From assembly GCA_016742255.1 (NCBI GenBank), contig JACVCB010000028.1:1-50179 (forward strand): a stretch of 50,179 bases of DNA, written 5' to 3'. Positions within the stretch are counted from its first letter, which is position 1, and each line of letters begins with the position of its first letter. The position numbers were made by a program, and so were the translations under genes. Below, piece after piece: positions 9,430 to 18,751 of the stretch. This stretch comes from Leptospira sp. (GTDB lineage: Bacteria > Spirochaetota > Leptospiria > Leptospirales > Leptospiraceae). The notes beneath the pieces were generated by a model. It was given only the letters and a program-made list of their open reading frames with translations. It was not told where the DNA came from and did not search any database.

Positions 9430-12213
9430 ATGCATTTAAAAAGCCTAAACATTGTTGGATTCAAAACATTTGCAGATGAGACCGAGATCAATTTTGATCC
9501 AGGGTTTACCGCAGTCGTCGGACCTAATGGTTCGGGAAAATCAAATATTGTCGATTCCGTTAAATGGGTTTTTGGTGAAAAAAGTGCCAAAGGTTTACGC
9601 GGCGAAAAAATGGACGATGTCATTTTCCATGGAACAGAGAGTAGGCGAGCTGCTGGGTTTTCCGAAGTGTCCATCCTCTTCGACAATGATGACCGTTTTT
9701 TTAATATCGATTACCCTTCCGTCAAAATCACACGTAGGCTTTACCCTGACGGCGAAAACGAATACTATTTAAATGATATCCGCACCACAAGAAAGGACAT
9801 CGAAAAAACCTTACTCGATACAGGGATTGGGAAATCCAGTTATAGTATTTTAGAACAAGGTCGAGTGGACCAAATCCTCAATTCCAAACCAGAAGAAAGA
9901 CGTGCTATCTTTGAAGAGGCAGCTGGGGTTTCTCGATTTAAATTAGACCGCAAAGAAGCGACAAAAAAATTAGAAGACACAAACCAAAACCTTCTTCGGA
10001 TCCATGACATCATGAGTTCCATGCAAAAGGATTTGGAAGTTAAAGAAAAACAATCCGAAAAAGCAGAACAATACTTCAAACTCAAATCTGATTTAGATGA
10101 ATCCGATAAAAATTTACGCTATTTAAAGCTTAAAGACTTTAAACGTCGGATGAAAAAATCAGATGAAGAACTACAAGAGATCCGAGAAAAAAATAAATCG
10201 ATTTTATCCCTCATCCAAAACGAAACCAATTTGATTTCGGAAAAGGAAACAATCAAAGAAGCAAAAGAAAGAGAAATTGCAGAGATTGATAAAAAATTAT
10301 TCGATCATCTTTCCAAAAGCCAAATCCAAAAAGAAAAAATCGCCAAAAACAAAACCTTCATCCAAGAATATGAATTACGCATTGGTGAAATCCTATCTTC
10401 CTTAGAATTGGAAAACCAAGCGACCATCAAATTGGAAGTGGAAAAAAAGGCAATTGAGCTTGAAAACGAACGCCAAAGGGAAATCCAAGCAACTCTCCAA
10501 GAAGAAATTACAGAATTAGAATCCAAACGTGTTTCTTTGGAACTTTCCATCAAAGAAGAAGAAAAGGCGATCGAAGAAAAAGAAACTCGCATCGGGGAAA
10601 ATGAAAAACGACATATCACCCTTCGCGAAAAACAAAAAACAGTCATCCTTGAACTCATCCAAGAGTTGGAGAATAAAAAAAGAGAATCCAAAGAAGGCGA
10701 GGAGATCCGAAACCAAAACAAATTGGAGCTCGTATCTCTTACTAATGAATTCCAATCCAAATTACAATTTGCACTCAATCATTTAGAAGATTCAAAACTG
10801 AATGAAGCAAAAGTTGTTTTAAAAGAAATTCGATTGGATCTGTATTCGGAAAAACTCAGTGATTTCCTCAAAAAGGAAGATGATTTCAGAAACCTTCTGT
10901 TTGATAAAGATGGGATTTTATCCAAAAAAGAATCCATCGACCAAGAAATTGAGGATTTAATCCTAGAAAATGAAAACCTAACACGTGGAATTCGAGACAA
11001 CCAAAGTAATATCATTCTCTATCGTAATCAGTGGGAAGAAACAAGAACCCAAATTGTAGAATTAGAGAAAAAACTGTTAGAATCCAATTCAAGATTAGAA
11101 AACCAACAAAAGGAAATCTCTGTTCTAGAAGAACGGATCGGAGAAATCCAATTGCGAATCTCTGGTGCCAAAGAACAAGAATCGGTGATCCGCGAGAAAA
11201 AGGAAAGTCTTGAGAAGGAAGTTGAGTTCTTAGAAAAAGAAATTGAAGAAGCTTACCAAGAATTCCTTTCTATGAGTCGGATTTTGGAATCCGAAAAGGA
11301 AACCTTACAAAGTTTAGTGGAAGAAATTTCTGGAATCAAATCGAATATTTCGAAAAACCAAGAAGTCTTCCAAAATCTTTTACCATTATTATCCGAAAAA
11401 GAAAGAACTAGTTCCGCACTGAAAGTGCAAATTGATTCCCTCGTGGAAGAGTTGTACAATGATTATTCCTTAACGGATTCGGAACTAGAAGCAGAAAGGG
11501 GAGGTTTAGAATTGGAACAAAAAGCAGAAGAAAGACGTCTTCGTTCTGCCAAATCAGAAATCCAACTCCTAGGTTCCATCAACCCTCTTGCGATTGAAGA
11601 GTATCGCAATATCAAAGAAATTTACGAACACAACCTAAAACAAAAACAAGACATTGAAAGTTCTAAAAAAGACATCGAAGAAGTGTTAAAACGAATCAAT
11701 GAAGAGTCTGAAAAACTCTTCCAATTGACCTTTGAACGAATCAAAGAGAACTTCCAAGAAACATTCTCGACATTGTTCAATGGGGGACGAGCTACTCTTG
11801 AACTTACCGAAAAGGAAGATTCTTTGAATTCTGGAGTAGAAATTATGGCGGAACCTCCAGGCAAACATGTTCAAAACTTACGTTTGTTATCTGGTGGTGA
11901 AAAATCACTCACAGCGATTGCACTTCTTTTTGCAATATATATGGTGAAACCAAGTCCATTCTGCTTTTTGGATGAGATTGATGCGGCTCTTGACGAAGCA
12001 AACAAACTTCGTTTTTGCCAAATCCTAGACCGTTTCAAAGACAAAACACAATTCATCGTTGTTTCTCACGCACAGTCCACCATCTCAAGGGCCAATGCGA
12101 TTTTTGGAGTCACCAATGAAGAGCCTGGGATCTCTAAGATCCTTTCGTTACGTTTGGATGAAGCAAAATCCTTCTCGAAACAAATTTCCCAAAAAACTGG
12201 AACAGAGAATTAA
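9430..12213 (+). CDS. smc: Chromosome segregation protein SMC, lacking a canonical hinge
   Basis: The ends are unmistakably [16 protein letters not shown], Walker [10 protein letters not shown] (31-39), the [11 protein letters not shown] loop, RIEEAAG-like [11 protein letters not shown], the ABC signature [10 protein letters not shown] (819-828) and Walker [12 protein letters not shown] with D848-E849, then [15 protein letters not shown] is the ATPase core of the bacterial condensin that compacts and segregates chromosomes. At 927 residues it is about 250 shorter than usual. Residues 170-430 and 500-775 are two coiled-coil arms of almost equal length. Between them lie only about 65 residues (from [11 protein letters not shown] to LLFDKDGI), with no glycine-rich hinge motif. 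The start is ATG 9430. No scpA or scpB is nearby. The downstream hairpin at 12278-12313 probably ends the transcript. Confidence 0.93.
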   Translation: MHLKSLNIVGFKTFADETEINFDPGFTAVVGPNGSGKSNIVDSVKWVFGEKSAKGLRGEKMDDVIFHGTESRRAAGFSEVSILFDNDDRFFNIDYPSVKITRRLYPDGENEYYLNDIRTTRKDIEKTLLDTGIGKSSYSILEQGRVDQILNSKPEERRAIFEEAAGVSRFKLDRKEATKKLEDTNQNLLRIHDIMSSMQKDLEVKEKQSEKAEQYFKLKSDLDESDKNLRYLKLKDFKRRMKKSDEELQEIREKNKSILSLIQNETNLISEKETIKEAKEREIAEIDKKLFDHLSKSQIQKEKIAKNKTFIQEYELRIGEILSSLELENQATIKLEVEKKAIELENERQREIQATLQEEITELESKRVSLELSIKEEEKAIEEKETRIGENEKRHITLREKQKTVILELIQELENKKRESKEGEEIRNQNKLELVSLTNEFQSKLQFALNHLEDSKLNEAKVVLKEIRLDLYSEKLSDFLKKEDDFRNLLFDKDGILSKKESIDQEIEDLILENENLTRGIRDNQSNIILYRNQWEETRTQIVELEKKLLESNSRLENQQKEISVLEERIGEIQLRISGAKEQESVIREKKESLEKEVEFLEKEIEEAYQEFLSMSRILESEKETLQSLVEEISGIKSNISKNQEVFQNLLPLLSEKERTSSALKVQIDSLVEELYNDYSLTDSELEAERGGLELEQKAEERRLRSAKSEIQLLGSINPLAIEEYRNIKEIYEHNLKQKQDIESSKKDIEEVLKRINEESEKLFQLTFERIKENFQETFSTLFNGGRATLELTEKEDSLNSGVEIMAEPPGKHVQNLRLLSGGEKSLTAIALLFAIYMVKPSPFCFLDEIDAALDEANKLRFCQILDRFKDKTQFIVVSHAQSTISRANAIFGVTNEEPGISKILSLRLDEAKSFSKQISQKTGTEN

Positions 12214-12277
12214 CAACAGTTAAGTCCTAAAATGAACAATCCGAAGGGATAAAAAACCTCGGAATTGGTCTGGAGAT

Positions 12278-12313
12278 AAAAAAACCTAGGAGAGTGATCC
12301 CCTAGGTTTTTTC
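12278..12313. terminator. Bidirectional rho-independent terminator
   Basis: Perfect stem AAAACCTAGG / CCTAGGTTTT with a 10-base loop (AGAGTGATCC), flanked by A-runs on the left and a T-run on the right. It therefore works in both directions, between smc (plus) and the convergent Cys-rich gene (minus). Confidence 0.85.
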
Positions 12314-12348
12314 TTTCGATTCGAATCTGACGTAAGACTACGGAAATT

Positions 12349-12639
12349 CTATTTGTTTGCTTGCATCTCTTTCATGATACAAGTGGAGAAGGCTTTACAA
12401 CTGTCACCTGCTGTGAGGCAACTCGCAATTTTATTGTAGTATTTAGGTCGGTTACAATTGAACTCACAACCTCTACGGAGAGTTGATTTTTGTTCTTCTG
12501 TTGCATTCGGATTCACTTGGACCGAACAATTGTAAAACTTATCACAAGCTTCTTTACACTTTGGAAAATCTGCTGCTTGGATGGATCCGGTGAATAACAC
12601 CAGAGCCAAAATGGAAAACAAACGGTTTGTTTTGTTCAT
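12349..12639 (-). CDS. Small secreted cysteine-rich protein
   Basis: A 96-residue protein with a clear signal peptide (NRLFSILALVLFTGSIQA, cleavage after QAA or IQA) and a mature part with eight cysteines in paired spacings: CKEAC, NC, GCEFNC, SCLTAGDSC, CKAFSTC. The pattern suggests a small disulfide-bonded helical-hairpin protein in the periplasm. It resembles the families of small Cys-rich secreted proteins common in Leptospira; the function is unknown. A strong AGAGGACAAGGT ribosome binding region precedes the ATG. It is downstream of tRNA-Met on the same strand and ends at the bidirectional terminator. Confidence 0.82.
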   Translation of the reverse strand: MNKTNRLFSILALVLFTGSIQAADFPKCKEACDKFYNCSVQVNPNATEEQKSTLRRGCEFNCNRPKYYNKIASCLTAGDSCKAFSTCIMKEMQANK

Positions 12640-12658
12640 ACCTTGTCCTCTCGATCTT

Positions 12659-12735
12659 TGGTAGCGAAGACGGGAGTCGAACCCGTGACCTCAGGGTTAT
12701 GAATCCTGTGCTCTAACCATCTGAGCTACCTCGCC
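12659..12735 (-). tRNA. tRNA-Met (CAT), CCA end encoded
   Basis: The reverse complement folds into a full cloverleaf: acceptor GGCGAGG/CTTCGCT, D-arm GCTC..GAGC, anticodon loop TTCATAA, variable AGGTC, T-arm ACGGG TTCGACT CCCGT, discriminator A and encoded CCA. The anticodon is CAT. The acceptor has a G1-U72 wobble, not the C1xA72 mismatch of initiator tRNA, and the anticodon stem lacks three G-C pairs, so it is most likely the elongator (or an Ile-CAT precursor). Pair 31-39 is an A x C mismatch. Confidence 0.93.
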
Positions 12736-12812
12736 CTATAACCTTAGATCGTTTGGTTGAACTAAATCTTTAGTTCTTTTGTCATTTTTTGAATGGATAG
12801 GGAATGGTAAAG

Positions 12813-12845
12813 AAAAAAAAGCCCCGGGGTTACCGGGGCTTTTTC
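12813..12845 (-). terminator. Rho-independent terminator of glnA
   Basis: GC-rich stem AGCCCCGG / CCGGGGCT with a 4-base loop (GGTT on the plus strand), flanked by eight A on the plus-strand left side, which is a U-run in the glnA transcript. It begins 2-3 bases after the glnA stop codon. A-rich and T-rich flanks on both sides could make it work in both directions. Confidence 0.88.
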
Positions 12846-12847
12846 CC

Positions 12848-14308
12848 TTAGCAAGAGTAAGTAGTGAGGAATTCGTATGGGTGAGGGCGACCTTCCCATG
12901 GCCAAATTTCTGTTTCAAACTTATAGTGTTGGTATGTTTGTAAGAAGTTTTCAGTGAAAACATCTCCTTGTTTGAAGATTTCTCTTTGAGCAAGCATCTC
13001 TTCCATTGCTTCACGAAGTGTGTGAGGCATTTGGCGGATTCCTTTTTCACGGATTTCATCCAATGAAAGTTCAAAAAGATCTTCTTCACGAGCAGGACCT
13101 GGATCAATCTTTTCAGCCACACCAGCCATACCAGCCATAAGAAGAGAAGCGAACGCCAAATATGGGTTAGCTGTAGAATCTGGGAATCGGAATTCCACAC
13201 GTTTTGCTTTTTCACCACTCACAAAAGGGATACGGCAAGAAGCAGAACGGTTTTGTGCAGAGTAAGCTAATATCGATGGTGCTTCAAATCCTGGGATGAG
13301 TCGTTTGTAAGAGTTAGTGGATGCATTTGTAAACGCAGCACATGCTCTTGCATACTTAAGTACTCCACCTACATAGTTAAATGCGAAGTCAGATAATCCT
13401 TGGTATTTGTCTCCTGCAAAAAGGTTTTTTCCACCTTTCCAAAGAGAGATATGAACGTGCATACCATTACCATTATCACCAAAAAGTGGTTTTGGCATGA
13501 AGGTAGCAGTTTTTCCGTGTTTATGAGCAACCATCTTAACGATGTATTTTAGCTTTTGAACATTGTCTGCAGCTTCAATGAGTGTTCCAAATTTAACACC
13601 AATTTCACCTTGTGCTTGGGCAACTTCGTGGTGGACCACAAAAGTTTCCATTCCAATGGCTTCTAATGTTTTTACAAATTCTGCTCTAAGGTCAACTTGA
13701 GAGTCAATTGGAGCTACTGGGAAGTAACCACCTTTCGTTCCAGGACGATGTCCTGAGTTAAAGTTGATTTTTCCTGTGTTGTTTGAACCTGGAATTTCAG
13801 AGTGAGTGTTCCAGATCCCTTCATTTGAATCTAACTCATAGTATTGGCAGTTGATTTCATCACGAACTTTCAAACTATCAAATACGAAAAATTCATTTTC
13901 TGGTCCAAAGTATGCAGTATCTGCAATTCCGGATTTATTCATGAATTCTAATGCTTTTTTCGCGATGGATCTTGGGCATTTTTCATAGTATTGGTTTTTG
14001 TAGATATCCCAAACATCACAGAACATAACAAGTGTTTTGTCTGCTGTGAACGGATCTAAAAATGCCGTAGAAATTTCTGGATGTAATTGCATATCGGAAG
14101 CATTGATTGGCTGCCAACGAGCAATCGAAGATCCATCAAAAGGAATTCCTTTGAATGTATCTTCATTTACGGAATTCACATAATACGATACGTGGTGCCA
14201 CATTCCTTTGATATCCGTAAATCGGAAGTCATAGAAAAGGACTCCATTTTTTTTGGCATACTCAACCACTTCCTTTCCGGAAGTAAATTTTGGGGTTGCG
14301 AACTGCAT
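12848..14308 (-). CDS. glnA: Glutamine synthetase type I
   Basis: A 486-residue GSI: N-terminal beta-grasp with [17 protein letters not shown], the catalytic loop [14 protein letters not shown], metal-binding [11 protein letters not shown], the [14 protein letters not shown] helix, [29 protein letters not shown] and [12 protein letters not shown]. It makes glutamine from glutamate, ammonia and ATP in the cytoplasm and is the main ammonia-assimilating enzyme. In the adenylylation region, where enteric GSI has NLYDLPPEE, this protein has DLFELSLDE with Phe412 in place of the modified tyrosine, so control by adenylylation is unlikely. GAAGGAG precedes the ATG by 6 bases. A sigma54-like promoter lies 58 bases upstream, and a strong hairpin follows the stop. 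It is probably transcribed alone. Confidence 0.96.
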   Translation of the reverse strand: MQFATPKFTSGKEVVEYAKKNGVLFYDFRFTDIKGMWHHVSYYVNSVNEDTFKGIPFDGSSIARWQPINASDMQLHPEISTAFLDPFTADKTLVMFCDVWDIYKNQYYEKCPRSIAKKALEFMNKSGIADTAYFGPENEFFVFDSLKVRDEINCQYYELDSNEGIWNTHSEIPGSNNTGKINFNSGHRPGTKGGYFPVAPIDSQVDLRAEFVKTLEAIGMETFVVHHEVAQAQGEIGVKFGTLIEAADNVQKLKYIVKMVAHKHGKTATFMPKPLFGDNGNGMHVHISLWKGGKNLFAGDKYQGLSDFAFNYVGGVLKYARACAAFTNASTNSYKRLIPGFEAPSILAYSAQNRSASCRIPFVSGEKAKRVEFRFPDSTANPYLAFASLLMAGMAGVAEKIDPGPAREEDLFELSLDEIREKGIRQMPHTLREAMEEMLAQREIFKQGDVFTENFLQTYQHYKFETEIWPWEGRPHPYEFLTTYSC

Positions 14309-14365
14309 TTGATTCTCCTTCGTTCAGAGGTCGGTCTGATTGTTGTAATCTGTTACCACTTTAAA

Positions 14366-14383
14366 TGCAAGATTTATACCAAG
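14366..14383 (-). promoter_or_regulatory. Probable sigma54 (RpoN) promoter of glnA
   Basis: On the minus strand the sequence is CTTGGTATAAATCTTGCA. It has the invariant GG and GC dinucleotides spaced by exactly 10 bases and a perfect TTGCA -12 element; the -24 element TTGGTAT matches TGGCAC only in part. It lies 58 bases upstream of the glnA ATG, which would put the transcript start about 45 bases before the gene. glnA is a classic RpoN target in other bacteria. Confidence 0.6.
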
Positions 14384-14419
14384 GCATTTCGACCGAAATA
14401 TAAGGGTTTCGTGGAGTTT

Positions 14420-14519
14420 CTAAGCAGATTGTTTTGAAAATGGTGCTTAGATACGAAACAGATTGCATATTTAAAATGATAAATGCTTAAAATATGTGCA
14501 TAATACACTGTATCTAAGC
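14420..14519. repeat. Inverted repeats in the glnA / 14670 intergenic region
   Basis: The 361-base gap between glnA and the divergent phosphatase gene holds an exact 10-base inverted repeat, GCTTAGATAC (14445-14454) and GTATCTAAGC (14510-14519). A further half-copy, CTAAGCA (14420-14426), forms a second inverted pair with TGCTTAG (14444-14450). They lie 37-153 bases upstream of the sigma54-like element, the position expected of enhancer sites for an activator, but the sequence is not the NtrC consensus. Between them is very AT-rich DNA (TTTAAAATGATAAATGCTTA). No gene is seen from 14309 to 14669. Confidence 0.55.
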
Positions 14520-14669
14520 CTCCGCCATTCCAATGTATTTTAGGAAAAGGGCTTTCCTTGGTCAATGGAATCAGGATTTTTTTTCTGCAAAATTGAAATT
14601 TTTTCGAAAACCCTTCAATGTATGTTTTTTTTGTGGCAATCAAAGGATGAAAAGAAACTGTAGAGGACG

Positions 14670-16406
14670 ATGAGCTCTCGCAAACCAGATTTTGGTCGTT
14701 TCCAACACTTGGAGAGTTTTATCCACCTCTCGAAAGACGCCATTTGGTGTTACGAATTAGACATCCCCATGCCCATTTCTTTACCACTGGAAGAACAGAT
14801 GGAATACATTTGGAACCATTCTGTGGTGCGCGAATGTAACCTGGCCATGGTTAAGTTGAATGGATTCCGAAGTTTGGAAGATGTGAATGGTAAATACCTC
14901 AAAGAAATTGTTTCCTTAACGAGTATCCATCTCCTCCGTAAGTTCATAGAGAATTCGTACCAATTAGAAGATTACGAATACACAGAAAATGCATCCATTT
15001 TGCCTCGTGTTTATCTCATCAATTCCCATGGGCAAGTTGTAGATGGGCATCTGGTTCGCATTTGGGGCCAACAAATTGAAATCTCCAATATTCGCGAGTC
15101 TGAGTCGAAACTTTCGGGACTTTTGCAGTTTTCCCAAATCGTGACTGAAGTTTCAAAAATGTTTGTCCACACCAAAGCAGAATTTGTTTCCGATGCCATT
15201 CAGTTTGCCTTGGAGGAATTAGGAAAGTATTCAAAGGCAGACAGGGTGTTTGTTGCAGAGATATCTTCTGATAAACAATTTTTATCGGTTAGCCATGAAT
15301 GGTTGTCTCTTGGTGTGCCCTCTCTTTTTGAGGTAGGAACAAAACTTCCCATTGCTAAAATGAATCCGGAAAGGTTAGGAGTTCTTGCTGGTGATGGCGT
15401 GATTTATATTCCTGATACAAGAGCACTTAGCGATGAACCTTGGCATTTACAATTATTCAAATCAGCAGAAGTTCGTTCCATTTTGGTAATTGGATTAAGG
15501 GATGAAGGGAATTTAATTGGAATCCTTGGAGTCACAACTTACCAAGCATTAGGTGATTGGACAAGTGAAACCAAGCAAATGTTAGGTTTAGTTGCAGGGT
15601 TTGTTTCACAAGGTTTGGTGCGTGCCAAAAACGAAATCAAACTGATGAAAAAGGAAAAAATTCTACAAAGATTTTATTCTGATGTAAAAGAAGACTTGGC
15701 ACTTGCAAAACTCACCCAAGAAGCTTGGGTCGCAAAAGATTTTGGCACGATTCCCAATTTAAAAATTGAATCTAGGTTTTTACCGTATGATGAAATTGGG
15801 GGAGATTTAATTTTATATGAAAAACCAAAACCTGATTGTATTGATATATTTTTTGGAGACATCTCTGGGCATGGGATTTCCTCTGCTTTGGTTTCTGGTA
15901 TCGCTGCTGTTTCGTTTAAAAAACATTCATTTGTGGAATCTTCACCAGCTGCCATTTTGGAAGCGATGCATATTGAACTCAAAACCATCATTTTTAAACA
16001 CCATATCTCTGCATGTGTGATGCGGATTTATCCTTTAGAAAGAAGGATCGATTTTAGTTTTGCTGGCCATCCACCAGGAGTTTTTTGGAACCAAAAAGAC
16101 CGTGTCATGAAATTTGTAAAAGATGAAATGTATCCGATTCTATTGCTTGATGATTGGAAAGGGAAAAACATTTCCAAAACTTTTGAAAAAGGCGATCGTC
16201 TTTTACTTTATTCCGATGGGATATATGAATTGGAAGAAGAAACAGGCGGTTACATTGGACTTGATGTATTTTTACAAGAACTCTCAGAAATGATTTCGGT
16301 TTCGGAAGATACTGATAGCCTCATCAAAAAGATGATTGCCAATTGCCTTGTGGAAAAGGAACGAATCATCCATGATGATATAGCCGTACTCTTTTTAGAA
16401 TTTTAA
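14670..16406 (+). CDS. GAF-domain SpoIIE-type serine/threonine phosphatase
   Basis: 578 residues. The N-terminal about 140 residues look PAS-like (AMVKLNGFRSLEDVNGKYL). A GAF domain follows at about 150-330 (ALEELGKYSKADRVFVAEIS, VRSILVIGLRDEGNLIGILG). The C-terminal PP2C/SpoIIE domain runs from about 365: DEIGGDLILYE and FFGDISGHGISSAL carry the metal-binding aspartates, then SFAGHPPGVFW, GDRLLLYSDGIYELEEE and the closing HDDIAVLFLEF. Such proteins dephosphorylate anti-sigma-factor antagonists or other STAS proteins in response to signals sensed by the N-terminal domains. No membrane segment is seen. AGAGGA precedes the ATG. The last 4 bases overlap the convergent gene at 16403. Confidence 0.9.
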   Translation: MSSRKPDFGRFQHLESFIHLSKDAIWCYELDIPMPISLPLEEQMEYIWNHSVVRECNLAMVKLNGFRSLEDVNGKYLKEIVSLTSIHLLRKFIENSYQLEDYEYTENASILPRVYLINSHGQVVDGHLVRIWGQQIEISNIRESESKLSGLLQFSQIVTEVSKMFVHTKAEFVSDAIQFALEELGKYSKADRVFVAEISSDKQFLSVSHEWLSLGVPSLFEVGTKLPIAKMNPERLGVLAGDGVIYIPDTRALSDEPWHLQLFKSAEVRSILVIGLRDEGNLIGILGVTTYQALGDWTSETKQMLGLVAGFVSQGLVRAKNEIKLMKKEKILQRFYSDVKEDLALAKLTQEAWVAKDFGTIPNLKIESRFLPYDEIGGDLILYEKPKPDCIDIFFGDISGHGISSALVSGIAAVSFKKHSFVESSPAAILEAMHIELKTIIFKHHISACVMRIYPLERRIDFSFAGHPPGVFWNQKDRVMKFVKDEMYPILLLDDWKGKNISKTFEKGDRLLLYSDGIYELEEETGGYIGLDVFLQELSEMISVSEDTDSLIKKMIANCLVEKERIIHDDIAVLFLEF

Positions 16407-17134
16407 TTGGTTTGGTCGATGTGATCGAGAGCTTTTGCATCCGCTTCAGGATACTTTGCCAAATACTCAGATACAATTTTCTTTTTGCCATCCAAACGGT
16501 CTAAATGTGTTTCAATGATATGACCAAAATCTAATTTGCCAGTCACAATTTCATACCGTTCGGTTTCGATAGTTCCTAAATCCAAATCCACTGGCACTTC
16601 ATTGGCTTTGTCCGCATATTCTTTTGCTTTTTCCCAATAGGGAATTGCTTCTTTGTAAAAACTCTCTGCCACTGTGAAACTTTCTTTTAATTCATGGGCA
16701 AAGTCTAGGTTGTAAAAGTAAACATGGCGTTTGTCAAATTTGGATCCAAGTCGCATATAGGATCTCATGATTTGGATATTAATATGCATAAACATCAAAT
16801 TTCGATATTTATAGTATTCTTGTTCCGTTTTAGTTTCGCATAATGCGTGTTTTGGGTGGCGGAATCGTTTGCCTAAAGCGATTTTTAACCAATAGATATT
16901 TTTTCGTAGTTCATTATCATTATAATGTTGTTTTAGGTTGTACAATTCATAAAAATCTTCTAGGTACTTTGGCTCCCATTTGTGTAATTTATACGGAACC
17001 CAGTCTGAAAATTTTGTGTAAGGTCCGTTTTTTTGGTATTCATAATTGTAATCGATGTCCGTTTCCCAGGCACCTAAAGAAAGGGAAAACAAGGAAATAC
17101 AAACGATCCAAATGCTAAAAAATCCTTGTTTCAT
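16403..17134 (-). CDS. Secreted protein of unknown function
   Basis: 243 residues with an N-terminal signal peptide (KQGFFSIWIVCISLFSLSLGA, cleavage before WETD), so exported to the periplasm or outer membrane; there is no lipobox Cys at the cleavage site. The mature part is rich in Tyr, Lys and Glu, predicted helical, with a TPR-like feel around DFAHELKESFTVAESFYKEAIPYWEKAKEYADKA. I do not recognise a named family. It follows the response regulator by 49 bases on the same strand, so it is likely the third gene of that operon and may be its target or sensor partner. The frame extends to a TTG at 17143; ATG 17134 is preferred. Confidence 0.78.
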   Translation of the reverse strand: MKQGFFSIWIVCISLFSLSLGAWETDIDYNYEYQKNGPYTKFSDWVPYKLHKWEPKYLEDFYELYNLKQHYNDNELRKNIYWLKIALGKRFRHPKHALCETKTEQEYYKYRNLMFMHINIQIMRSYMRLGSKFDKRHVYFYNLDFAHELKESFTVAESFYKEAIPYWEKAKEYADKANEVPVDLDLGTIETERYEIVTGKLDFGHIIETHLDRLDGKKKIVSEYLAKYPEADAKALDHIDQTN

Positions 17135-17183
17135 CAGGTTCAAATATCGGAGGATCGACCAGTTTCCATAAGGAAGAAGTGGT

Positions 17184-17867
17184 TTATTTCAAAGGTTGTA
17201 CATCTGCAATCCACTGGTATCCAACCCCTCGGACATTACGAATGGAATCTTCCCCTAAGGCATCGCGCAACCGAACAATGGCATTATCAATGGTCCTTTC
17301 CGTAGGAAAACTGTCTTCACCCACGATGACATCAAGGATTTCAGAGCGACTAAATACTTTTGAGGGATCTCTCAGAAGTAAGTTTAGGAGGGAACAGTCA
17401 CGTTTGGAAAGTAGGATGCTAGAACCATCCTTGTTTTTCACTAAAAAGGAATCCAAATGGATTTCTTTCGAATCCATCTGCCATTTTTGACCAAAATGGG
17501 GCCGTGTGAGGGAAACAACCCTTTCTAAGCGAATGAGAAATTCTTTTAAATGGAAAGGTTTGGGGATAAATTCGGCTGCTCCGAGTTCAAACCCACGGAG
17601 TCGTTCCTGGGCTCCTGCTTGAGCAGTTAAAAATAAAAAAGGAAGATCCTTTTCAAGGGAAACCATCTTTTCTGCGAGTTCAAATCCATTCCCATCTGGC
17701 AGGCGTAAGTCGAGGACAACTAAATCAAACAAATTCGGTGCAAAAAGAGTTTCTGCTTCCGAAACAGTTTTTGCCCATTTCACTTGGTAGTCATCTTGTT
17801 CTAATCTTTCTTTTAGAGTTTCTCCGAGCCCTTCATCGTCTTCGACAAGTAAAATCCTTGGTTTCAT
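17184..17867 (-). CDS. OmpR/PhoB-family response regulator
   Basis: 227 residues: a receiver domain with acidic pocket E9-D10-D11, phospho-acceptor D53 in VVLDLRLPDGNGF, and PKPFHLKEF with the conserved Lys near 102. A winged-helix DNA-binding domain (about 130-227) ends in TIDNAIVRLRDALGEDSIRNVRGVGYQW. It is phosphorylated by a partner kinase and binds DNA to control transcription. The start overlaps the histidine kinase stop by 4 bases, so they form one two-component pair with the kinase first. The target genes are unknown; the next gene downstream encodes a secreted protein. Confidence 0.94.
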   Translation of the reverse strand: MKPRILLVEDDEGLGETLKERLEQDDYQVKWAKTVSEAETLFAPNLFDLVVLDLRLPDGNGFELAEKMVSLEKDLPFLFLTAQAGAQERLRGFELGAAEFIPKPFHLKEFLIRLERVVSLTRPHFGQKWQMDSKEIHLDSFLVKNKDGSSILLSKRDCSLLNLLLRDPSKVFSRSEILDVIVGEDSFPTERTIDNAIVRLRDALGEDSIRNVRGVGYQWIADVQPLK

Positions 17868-18751
17868 ACGACCTCACTCACACAAAGTTTGACTTTAAAA
17901 CCGTACGTACTGTCCGGAAATTCGATTTTGCCTTTCATCTTTTCGATTAATTTTTTCACGATATAAAGACCAATCCCACTCCCGCTAGTATTTGAATGGC
18001 GGAGAAAAGGTTGGGTGAGGTATTTTTTATTCCCCATAAAACCATTGCCATTATCTTCTAAAAGAAAACAAATTCGATCCTTTTCTTGGCCAATCTGAAG
18101 TTTGATTTGGTTTGCTTTTCCATGTCGTTTTGCATTTTCAGTCAGGTTTTTTAACATGGCAAAAAATGCTTTTTTATCAAGGTGAACTTTTTTTGTAAGG
18201 GGGATGGATACTTCCCAAACCAGATCTGGTTCATGGTGGAAATAAGAATCTTTGATTTCTTGTAAGGTTAACGTTTCTAAGTAAAGAGCTTCTCCTTGCA
18301 TAAGACTTGCCAGATAAAAGGCATTTCCCATCTGGGATTCAATTCGAAGGTTTTCTTTCCAAATTTTTTCCAGTTTTCTTTTTAGTTCTAAGTCTTTTGT
18401 ATCTTCCAATAGAACTTCAACTTGCAGTTGTAAGCTGGCAATTGGAGTTTTCATTTCATGGGTGACTGTAGAAAAAAAATCAGCAATGAGTTTCGAACGT
18501 TTGTGGTCTCTGTAGGATAAAACGGCGAGAGTCACACCACCAAGGGTTAACATAGATAGGAAAAATGATCCTTCTAGTTGTAACATCCGATTCACGCGGT
18601 TTAGTTCAAACTGTCTTTCTAAACTGACAGAAATTTCAGAAATGGTTTTGGCTTGGCGAAACCCTAAAATCCACCACCAGACTCCGAGTGACAGAGTGAG
18701 GGAGAGCCAGGCCAGGGAAAAAAACATACGAAATTGTGCTGATCCTCTCAA
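17864..18751 (-). CDS. Membrane sensor histidine kinase
   Basis: 295 residues: two membrane helices (about 11-30 and 62-80) with a short periplasmic loop of some 30 residues between them. The H-box is STVTHEMKTPIASLQ (phospho-acceptor H98). The ATPase domain has the N-box LTENAKRHGKANQ, G1 LEDNGNGF and G2 GSGIGLYIVKKL. The periplasmic part is too small for a ligand domain, so it probably senses through the membrane or a partner. The start is a TTG at 18751 with AGAGG 5 bases upstream; the ATG at 18727 is an alternative but has a poorer spacing. It is cotranscribed with the response regulator. Confidence 0.92.
   Translation of the reverse strand: MRGSAQFRMFFSLAWLSLTLSLGVWWWILGFRQAKTISEISVSLERQFELNRVNRMLQLEGSFFLSMLTLGGVTLAVLSYRDHKRSKLIADFFSTVTHEMKTPIASLQLQVEVLLEDTKDLELKRKLEKIWKENLRIESQMGNAFYLASLMQGEALYLETLTLQEIKDSYFHHEPDLVWEVSIPLTKKVHLDKKAFFAMLKNLTENAKRHGKANQIKLQIGQEKDRICFLLEDNGNGFMGNKKYLTQPFLRHSNTSGSGIGLYIVKKLIEKMKGKIEFPDSTYGFKVKLCVSEVV

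Noticed and set aside
10305..10778. 157-residue minus-strand frame inside smc
   Set aside because: Ser/Phe-rich translation is what antisense of a Glu/Lys coiled coil gives; the smc frame is clearly the real one.
12736..13218. 160-residue minus-strand frame overlapping the end of glnA
   Set aside because: It is a shifted frame of glnA with glnA codon sense in the other frame, and runs across the terminator and into the tRNA.
14374..14643. 89-residue minus-strand frame in the glnA upstream region
   Set aside because: Low-complexity AT-rich translation overlapping the sigma54 element and inverted repeats; no start signals.
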